Origin: Phyllostachys edulis
Taxonomy: Eukaryota; Streptophyta; Magnoliopsida; Poales; Poaceae
Reading direction: 5' to 3'
DNA: 64,000 nucleotides
NCBI GenBank assembly: GCA_036346405.1
Contig: CM070566.1
Coordinates: forward strand, 12,333,533 to 12,397,532
Shown: piece by piece, positions 56,516 through 64,000 of the stretch
How positions within the stretch are numbered: the stretch's first letter is position 1
How the letters are laid out: each line of letters starts with the position of its first letter
Made by a program: the position numbers and the translations under genes
The notes under the pieces: generated by a model
Databases searched by the model: none
The model's input: only the letters and a program-made list of their open reading frames with translations
Told to the model about the DNA's origin: nothing

Positions 56516-58790
56516 TTATTGGGTTTAAAAAAGGTTTACTAGCAAAAAAAATTTTACAACAAGGGAAAGTGTTTGATGACAAAACCAAGCTTTTCCTTAT
56601 TTTCTTTACGAAGGTAATTCTACAATTGTGAAATGTATTCCAAAATTTTCAACTGCCATTCTAATACAGAAACAAATTCACAAAAACTGCGAGCAATTCC
56701 TAAGAATATCAAGAACGAGATTTAGAGGAAAACCAATCTAAACTAAAGAAATTCCATCGACCTTAGCTTGTCCAATACAAAGTATAGGATCGTTAATCAG
56801 AGGGGGGTGAATGATTATGAACGATTTTTCACCAACGCCAGACGTGTCGATGTAACAAAGAAGAATGATATGAATAGTAGCAGCAAATATTCATTTGCGA
56901 TCGCCAAACAATAGAGCGATAAAAAGAATGTGAAGGAAAACAAGCATGTCTGACCACCACTAGCATCTAATCCCATCAAACCCACAGGATCAAAATCAGC
57001 AAAACATCTTTGCCACCACAAGCACTCACGTACATATACACTACAAGAAACCAACCCATGCCTTTGGAACTCACATGAAAAGCAGACGACTAGAAGAAGC
57101 AAACTCACGTAATGACTCACGGCAAGCAAATCGATTCGACAACTAGCACTTGACCTCCTCCTCATCACGTCAAGAAATAAAATCAAACCTCGCTAGCCGC
57201 ATTGGCGATTTTCTAGAATCACGAAAAAGCAAAACACGGGCAGTCAGAAGCCTATCTCTGCTTCTTGTCTCGTGTATAGACAGTGGCGGACCAGAATTAA
57301 AATTTAGGTTGGGCGGAATAATATGTTGCAATCACTTTCAATAGAGCATATAACACTAAATGGATATCGAAACTACAATCCGCATCATGTGAACATACAA
57401 AGATAGATCAACGGTTCTACCTTCTGGGCTTTTGGCCGAGCCGAGGCTGACAGGCGACAATCCCTCACGGGCGGCAGTGGCTCACGCCTCAGTCCTCACA
57501 GCACGGCGCCGCCACGGGCTCACCTCACCGATGCGGCGACACCGGCACACCGCCATCCCCCCGCGCGCCCCCCTCTGGCCTCGCTCGCAGATGCGCCACG
57601 GTGCCGCCTGCCGGCTCGTGCCCTCGCCTAGGGTTGGAGAGTGAGAGACTGAGAGTGGAGACTTGAGTTTGCAAGTTGGAGGAAGTGGAGCAACCAAGAC
57701 AGCCATAGATGTATTGGTGATTTGGTAGATGGGCTTAGCTGGGCCTGGCCGTCTGGGAGTAGGCCTTCGGCCTTCCTTTGGTAGTTTGGATTTGGGATTT
57801 GGTTTGGGTTGTGGCATGAAGCCGAAGAAGCAAGGGAGCAACCGAGTAGGGACCGTTGGCGGCCAGACCGGGAGGGTCGCGCCGGGCCTACCTCTCGGTG
57901 GCCGCCCGACCTCGCCCTATATAGCCGGGACCACCCCTGTATAGATGTTGGAGTTCACGCACAAGCACAGGACACACACCGCCGCCAAAGCCCTCACAGT
58001 TTTCCTCAAAAATCCTCACGTGCAAGGACCCCAAAACCCTAGCACAGCATATAGCAGCCGCCGAGCATATATCCCAGCTCATGCACGTGAGCAATAAACC
58101 TAGAACCCCTAACAGGTCTTCCAGCGTTGGCACATAATCACCCACGTACAACCCACTAAAGTCCTAAGACACAATACATGGGCTTTTACACCAGATTACA
58201 AAACCAATTTTCGACACCCCAAAATTGTCACGTGTCGTAGCCTCCGAACCGCACCTCCGTAGCTCCAACACGCATCATCCATCTTTGATCTCCATGCGCC
58301 CCAACTCAAGCCCGATCGTCTCCTCCAACATCCTCGACCCTCTGAACCATGACTTCGCACCAAGCCATCTCCCGGTTATCGCCGTAGACCACGATCGCCT
58401 CCGAGTTGCCCTGCATATGCAAAGACCAAAACACCATCTTTTCCTGGCACAAGTTCTTCCCAACTTGACCGACTTGAGTTCACACACACACCACACATCT
58501 CAAATAACATTGTCAATTATTCATCAACTAAAATATACTAGACCTAGCCACATGGTCTACCACAAAGCTATTAACATATACAAACAAACTCAGATTTTCC
58601 TCATTTCCTAAAAAAATCCAACTTTTGAAGGACAAAATATTTGTAAAAAAAAATTGAGCAAACTCCCTGCCTGTACTACTGCCCCTATCCTTATTAGAGG
58701 AAAAAAGAGAAAAATTTACCGAATAAGCTTCAACTAAAATTTGCTGAATAAGCTTGAACTAAAATAAGGCCTAATTATAGAAGTTAATTA
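56516..58790. other. Non-coding DNA with a possible transposon end
   Basis: 57282 starts CAGTGGCGGACCAGAATTAA, a sequence like the terminal repeat of a common plant DNA transposon family, but I found no matching second end. 57420-57660 and 57830-58060 are GC-rich with composition-driven frames. 58260-58450 has an open minus frame I cannot assign. No host gene is supported. Confidence 0.35.
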
Positions 58791-59450
58791 CCCGTTGAGT
58801 TTGAGTGTGGTACGTATTGTGTTTGAGTGTGATAAGAATCTCGTTTTCTACTCCAACTCATATGTCCACTCCTGCAAGGAATCTTTCATGTATCACTATC
58901 AATTCAGCCAAGTAGTCCATGAGGGAAGAGCCAAAGCTTCATTGTTGACATCTCCTCAATATAGTGATGTCGTCTTCGTGCATCCGTGGTTTTTTTTGCA
59001 AGAATTTTCCACGTAAAATTCATGTATCTAGTTTCTATTTTCAATGCATTAATTGAAACAAGGGTATCAGAGCAAGGTGGAGATTCAACTGAGAAGAAAA
59101 AAAATACCCGTCTTCAGCTACGTGCGTTGCGAGCCGGGGTTTGAGTCGAGTCTGAGAAGGTTTCTTCCGCAAAACTGAACCAAAGGTGGGCTTCGTAACA
59201 GTCGGCGAGTCTGGCAATGGCAGTTGCATGGCGCAGGCCTCGCGATGGCTGCTTCCACCTCCTACGGTAATCTTCTTTACATGCGCCATGCTCTGAGATG
59301 GCGGATGAGCCCAAGCAAATCACTTCATCGTTCCCGCGCAATTCGCATCGATTAATCCCTCGCCAGAAGAGATCGATCTCGATGTGGACGCTAATGGTGG
59401 ATTTTGAGTGGAGAAAACCCTAGGTTCGGAGACCCAAGGTGAGCCATCCC
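58791..59450 (+). mobile_element. Possible copia 5' end: LTR end, PBS and gag start
   Basis: GGTATCAGAGCAAGGT at 59063 matches the initiator-Met PBS and follows a possible LTR end (ATTGAAACA, 59055-59060). About 230 nt on, at 59298, a short frame starts MADEPKQITSSFPR and is then broken. Arrangement and distances fit a small copia element, but the LTR start, its sister copy and pol are not visible. Confidence 0.4.
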
Positions 59451-59616
59451 CCAAATACATGTAAATTGATGCATCTACATATCTAAAACACATGTAGTTT
59501 GTCTTTGGCCTAATATATTTTGTTATAATCTATAGTATAAAACTCATTTAGTATTATGTTACCATCTCATGTATTAATAAATTTACATAACTATGTGGTT
59601 CATTTATGAAATTATC

Positions 59617-60065
59617 TGTAACATCCCAAAATTTGCTTCTCTTGTAAAATTTATTTTAAAATTATTTAATTCAAAGTGTTGGCTTTTATTTAGTGTTCTT
59701 ACAATTATTAAAGTCTAAATTCAATTCCTAATCTCTTTCAAATTCTAATTTCTTTCCAAATCTCAATCTCTCAAGTCTAAATAAAATCTCTGTTCCAAAA
59801 TTTAAATCAAATTTTGGCCCAATTCAAATTCCTCTCCCATTCAAACCTAAATTCAAATTCATTTGAATTTTTCATCTTAATCTTCTTCGGCCGAAACCCT
59901 TTTTTTCTTTTCTCTCCCGGCCCATCTACCTCTTTCTTCTTCTGCCTTTCTTCTTCTTCTTCCTCCCAACTTAACCGAACCGCCAATGCACCTACGCCGT
60001 GCGCCACGCCCTGCATGCTTGAGCCGCAATCATTCGCGCCATCACTGCCGTCTCATTCTTCTCCC
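59617..60065 (+). repeat. Truncated chromovirus LTR (H)
   Basis: Starts TGTAACATCCCAAAATTTGC, then AT-rich AAATTCAAATT words, then GGCCGAAACCC, as in large rice gypsy LTRs. It ends where LTR E begins. E may have inserted here, or the two may be parts of one rearranged LTR. Confidence 0.5.
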
Positions 60066-62754
60066 TATAACATCCCAATTTTCTGAGCTTTAAAAAAAAT
60101 CTTTTAAATACTTAGTAGGAAGAAAATTCACCATTTGGATTTTATTTGAATTTAATTTAAAAGCTTAAACATGGACTTTGTACATCAAAACAATTTAATA
60201 TGATTAAAGTCAACATCAATAATAGTCAAAACTATTTTATTTGGATTCTTTGTGCTTGGATATATTTTCTAGATTTTTCTAGAATCTTTCCAAGTCCATT
60301 TGCTATTTTCTATTGCTTATTTGGATTGCTGGTATTTTATTAAAAAGAAAAAGTATTTAAAATCTCAGATAATTGTTTGGGCCGAAACCCAAACCCTATT
60401 TTGCCGCCGTCAGCTGTGCTCCGCCTCCGTGGACTACGCCATCGGCATCCTCATCGCAAGAGCAACCTTGCGCACCCCTCCGTTGGCCCAAAGCACCGCT
60501 GGTGGTCAATCCCGACAAAACCCGATCGTCCTCCTCCGCTCCGACGTCAACTCCGGTGACCTCCGTTGTCCTCTCGAGCCAAGGTGGGTACCAGAGTGTG
60601 CGCAATAGAGTGGGCTATCTCCTGGTATCACTCACCCTCGCCGGCGTGCCCTGTACCGCCATTGCCGGACGAACCGAAGCTCTCGCCGGCGTCCAGCTGA
60701 CGTGTCGTGCCACATGGCCGTCCACATCGGCGTCCACCTCATTCTCGTGCACGCGTGTCATCTGAGGTGGCACCAAGTTAGTGCTTCGTCAGCGCCGTGT
60801 GGCCCAGTCCCCAGATCCGTAGGCTCAGTAGACCCAGTCCACCGTGAGCCGTGAGGCTGACATGTCAGTATTTCTTTTAATTCTTTTATTCCGAGTGCTC
60901 ACGTCATTGTTGCGCAATAATCCGATTTTTCTTTTAAAGAATAATTCGGAATAATTCAGTTTTATGGTTTTCTTTTAGATTCAAACTTCCCAAGCTCATA
61001 TCTTTTGCATCCGAACTCCGTTTGAGTCCATTCAAATTCCTAAATTCATCTAAATCCGAGATCTATTTATCTGAGATTATTATTTTATTTTTGGAGTTTG
61101 TTTGCTTTCTATTATTTATTTGTTTTGGTTTATTTGCTTATTTGCGAGTAGACGTGGATACTACGAGAAGTGCTGATCAAGAAGGAGCTGAAGATCAAGA
61201 CAGTAGAAGATTAAAGATAAATAAAGATCATTATTGCTATAGCAAGGCAAGTTATACCTTTGATCATGTTGAATCCAGTTTTCTAAAATATTTTGATTCA
61301 AATTATTGCATTTACTTTAATTATTTATTTTAATGTTTTTGGGATTAGTTAATATCCAATTTGTTATGACCTCCTTGTCTAATTGTATGCCATAATCTTT
61401 TGTCACCCTAGATTGGTTCATATTTAGTTGGTGCTATTGTACCACCAACGTGGGTTGGTTAGATGCGATTAGATTGCTTAGCCATGCTACGAGTCATCAT
61501 TTCATGTGAGTCGCAATTATAAACTTGACTAAGTGACTATGGAACCATTTGATTAAATTGTGTGTACTATGTGCTATTACTCGTTGATGGCATATGTTGC
61601 ATAACCAAGAGGGTGGGAAAAGGTTTTGGGCGGAGGCAAGTGGTGCAGTATACTTTATGGTGGATCTATGTTGGCGGGAATGATAGGTTAGAATTTGGAA
61701 GTCTTGCCTCGGTCAGTTAAGGACTTAACCTTGTGTGCCATTGAACTGGGCCTTTCGTACAACCACATGCCTGATGGGACGGGCCTTTCGTACAACCACA
61801 TGCTTGATGGGACGGGCCTAACTTCGTAAGTTATGGAGTCTTGACATTGATTACTCAAGTTGTAGGTTAGCTGTGTCGGATTGGGTGGAGGTGTGTACTA
61901 CCAAGGAGTCGCATCACGGGGAGGTTCGCCGTTTCCCTGTCCAACAGTGTGCGTCTGTGGCGGCTAAGCATACCGGGAGTGTCAATGTTGAGATGAAATT
62001 TCTGAAAGGTTTTGTTATGATTGCTCAATCGCATACTTATGTATGGCGAGTCATGGTTTTGATATGATTGCTCAATTGCATACTTCTGTATGGCGAGTCA
62101 TGGCAGACATGATGAGTTATCTTGTGGGTAAAGTGTACAACCTCTGTAGAGTGTTAAACAATCTATTCGAATAGCCGCGTCCGCGGTCATGGACATGCTC
62201 AGGGATTTCACACGAGGGGTAGATTTTCATAAAATTTGGGACGGGATAGCTGTGTGAGGTAACTTATGCAGCTATGTGAATAACTTGTTTAGGACATGTG
62301 TCTTTGGAAAACAACTGATAAAATTACTATTGTCTATTTGTTTTACTTATGCTTTCAATCTATTATTCATATTCAAATTGCAAATATCACATTTCTGCAA
62401 AAGAACCACAGTAGCCATTCCTTTGGAATAAGCCTGCATCTATAATTGCATTTCTGTGGTATGACTTGCGAGTACGGTGTGTAGTCATGCTTGCTTTATT
62501 AAAACAAACAGAAGTGAAGGGATCGCCAGTCAACAAGGTCTACTATAAGGATCGTGGAGAACTAGGTCGCGCACCCGAGTCGATTGCCTGTGGGCATATG
62601 GATGGGCTTCACTGAAGTTATTGTGTTTCGTTTCGCTGCAGCTTCATTGAGCTATCTGCCCTCTGAAGCATTAATTGTAAGCTTTGACCATAAGGTCTCT
62701 GGACTAGTGCAGTATACACAGAGGGTCCAAAATTGCATATTTTGGGACCCGACA
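60066..62754 (+). repeat. 5' LTR of chromovirus element E (2.69 kb)
   Basis: Starts TATAACATCCCAATTTTC (TG changed to TA) and ends GGGACCCGACA, followed by a PBS. It contains two internal tandem duplications: a 33-bp unit GGGCCTTTCGTACAACCACA... at about 61747-61815, and a roughly 48-bp unit ending TATGGCGAGTCATGG at about 62010-62104. It also has the LTR word set seen in F and the 38-kb remnant (62106-62190). The sister LTR lies outside the window. Confidence 0.75.
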
Positions 62755-62758
62755 GAGG

Positions 62759-62771
62759 TGGTATCAGAGCC
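62759..62771 (+). other. Primer-binding site of element E
   Basis: TGGTATCAGAGCC is an exact initiator-Met PBS, four bases after the LTR end. Confidence 0.88.
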
Positions 62772-63487
62772 ATATTGACTGTAGGTCGTGACCTTAGTTA
62801 GAATGGCCGTTGATCAAGGAAAACTTCAAAACCTATTTTACAAATGAAAAATCTTAATGACGTGCTAATCTCATCTTGTCTAGCTTCTATACTCTTCTAT
62901 TCTATTCCATTCTCATCTATATTCTTACTCACCGTTTTGAGTATTAAATTGGACTTGCTTCCCTCATAGCTTCTATAGTTGTCATTACCTGTGCCAAATG
63001 TCTTGGTGGATGCCCAAGAGCTGTTTTGAACAACTCTTCGAAGACCGTGCAACCAACAACAACGTATCAGCATCTCCCCAAGTGTCCAGGGAAAAGTTCG
63101 TCACAAGAATTGAAGACCAAGAAGAAGTTCTACGTCGCCCCTGCTTTCTCCAAGATTTGCTTACAAGGATCGCAACCAGTCAACGTTTGATGAAGACCGT
63201 GACCAGTTCAAGCTTTCTTCAGACCAGCCATATAGGATAGATCAGTGTTGGTTCCTCCCGTGTGTTGAGCCAAGTCACCCAGTTAAGTTAGAGCTTATTC
63301 GACTAGACGATTAGATTTTCGTTTTCTTTGATCTGTGTTGTTTGCTTGTGAGTTTTGTGCTTTTTAATAGCTCTCCGGCTATTTGTGTTCCTTGGTTTAC
63401 CTTGGGTTAAACCCGCTCCCCTTAGTAGATTATCTTCTCTTACCTTGTGCTTTTCCCTCTCATCTATTAGCCCTGGTCAGCAAGCAG
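62772..63487 (+). other. Leader of element E
   Basis: Non-coding region between PBS and gag. A short open frame at 62998-63240 (MSWWMPKSCFEQLF) lacks family support and ends well before gag. Confidence 0.45.
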
Positions 63488-64000
63488 ATGAAGAGCCCCA
63501 GTAAAGCCAACCTTGTCAGTAGTCTTGAGGCGATGCATGCTAGCTCAGATCCTATCATTCCCAGTGGACAGTTGTTAGTACCAGGAGTAGCAGCTCCAGT
63601 CATGTAACAATTCTTGGTAGCTCAGACCCAATTCATGAACGTGATGATGCAAAACATGAACAACATGATGACACAGCAGAATCAGACCACTGCTACTTTA
63701 GTCAACTTGATAAATCAGAATAATCAAGCAAGTCATCGTCACGTCACCGATTAACCGATTGCAGGCGGCGCTAACCAGCAATTATCTCCAGTGCTAGTAG
63801 TGACACATCAGAATCCGAGCGCCTCCACCACCCGAAATCAGCTCATGCGAGCGACGATGCAACCGTCGAACAGTAGTAACCTCTGCAATGATGCACAACT
63901 CGTTGCCATCCCAATGGCACGCCCTCGGTTCAAGTTTGTGAAGTTCGTGATGACCAAGCCGCCTATCTTTGAAGGATCAACCACACTCAGGGATGCAGAA
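63488..64000 (+). pseudogene. gag: gag of element E, N-terminal part (runs off window)
   Basis: The frame starts MKSPSKANLVSSLEAMHASS at 63488 and continues through a stop at about 63606 into QFLVAQTQFMNVMMQNMNNM, then MTQQNQTTATLVNLINQNN and, after another stop near 63753, PRFKFVKFVMTKPPIFEGST ending TLRDAE. The last part is the start of the Retrotrans_gag domain. The first stop (ATGTAACAA) would be removed by one C-to-T change (CAA to TAA), the usual result of cytosine methylation decay. The element continues to the right. Confidence 0.75.

Noticed and set aside
56815..57186. Hydrophobic minus-strand frame (123 aa) that looks like a membrane protein
   Set aside because: Codon usage and context do not support it. 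AT-rich DNA with T-runs gives Leu/Phe-rich frames by chance.
57282..57945. CAGTGGCGGA terminus as a complete DNA transposon
   Set aside because: No matching inverted end or target duplication could be found.
1..64000. CRISPR arrays, bacterial operons, phage or virus integrants
   Set aside because: Repeats present are LTRs, tandem duplications or hairpins. Coding is of plant transposon type, and no movement, coat or viral replicase-type protein was seen.

Overview
The window looks like a transposon-dense, probably pericentromeric or otherwise heterochromatic stretch of a grass nuclear genome. Rice (Oryza) or a close relative is most likely. The evidence is the families present (Ty3/gypsy Tat-like and chromovirus elements, copia, LINE, hAT, a Stowaway-like MITE, a plant-mobile-domain gene) and the one recognisable host gene, a receptor kinase of the rice LRR-XII (Xa21/FLS2-like) type. 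I found no tRNA, rRNA, CRISPR, bacterial operon or virus. I see no intact host protein-coding gene. Almost every long reading frame is a retroelement fragment, a frame inside an LTR, or a shadow.

Layout. 1-3198 is the 3' end of a Tat-type gypsy element (D), with an antisense coiled-coil reading frame and its 3' LTR. 4343-17890 is a second Tat-type element (A), missing part of RT and its 3' LTR. At 7305-16167 it is split by a terminal-inverted-repeat DNA transposon (TAT target duplication), which is itself split by a complete small chromovirus (B, 9884-15697, minus strand, GAGCC target duplication). 17954-19933 is the 5' end of a third Tat-type element (C, minus strand), abutting a broken hAT element (19934-21857). 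The hAT lies against a plant-mobile-domain gene or pseudogene (about 21858-24190). 24191-27717 holds hairpin-rich non-coding DNA and one LTR-like block.

27950-29740 is a scrambled LINE with a 177-bp direct repeat flanking an inverted reverse-transcriptase segment. 30050-33272 is a half copia element with a 130-bp LTR. It cuts off the LRR receptor kinase (33273-35869) inside the kinase catalytic loop. 36896-37172 is a MITE and 38090-39880 an LTR remnant. 41287-55313 is a complete Tekay-like chromovirus (F) with very long LTRs (4.65 and 4.27 kb) and an ATATA target duplication, sitting inside an older short LTR (G). 56128-56515 is a foldback element built of hairpins. 59617-64000 holds a truncated LTR and the 5' LTR, PBS and gag start of another chromovirus (E) that runs off the window.

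Two broad observations matter when reading this annotation. First, differences between sister LTR copies, and many frameshifts, fall at CAG/CTG and related sites (for example TCAGA read as TCGA). This suggests consensus errors at methylated CHG sites, so not every frameshift here need be real decay. Second, several unrelated blocks carry tandem arrays of short hairpins. In the U3 of the Tat-type LTR C the hairpin arms change together, as if pairing were being kept.
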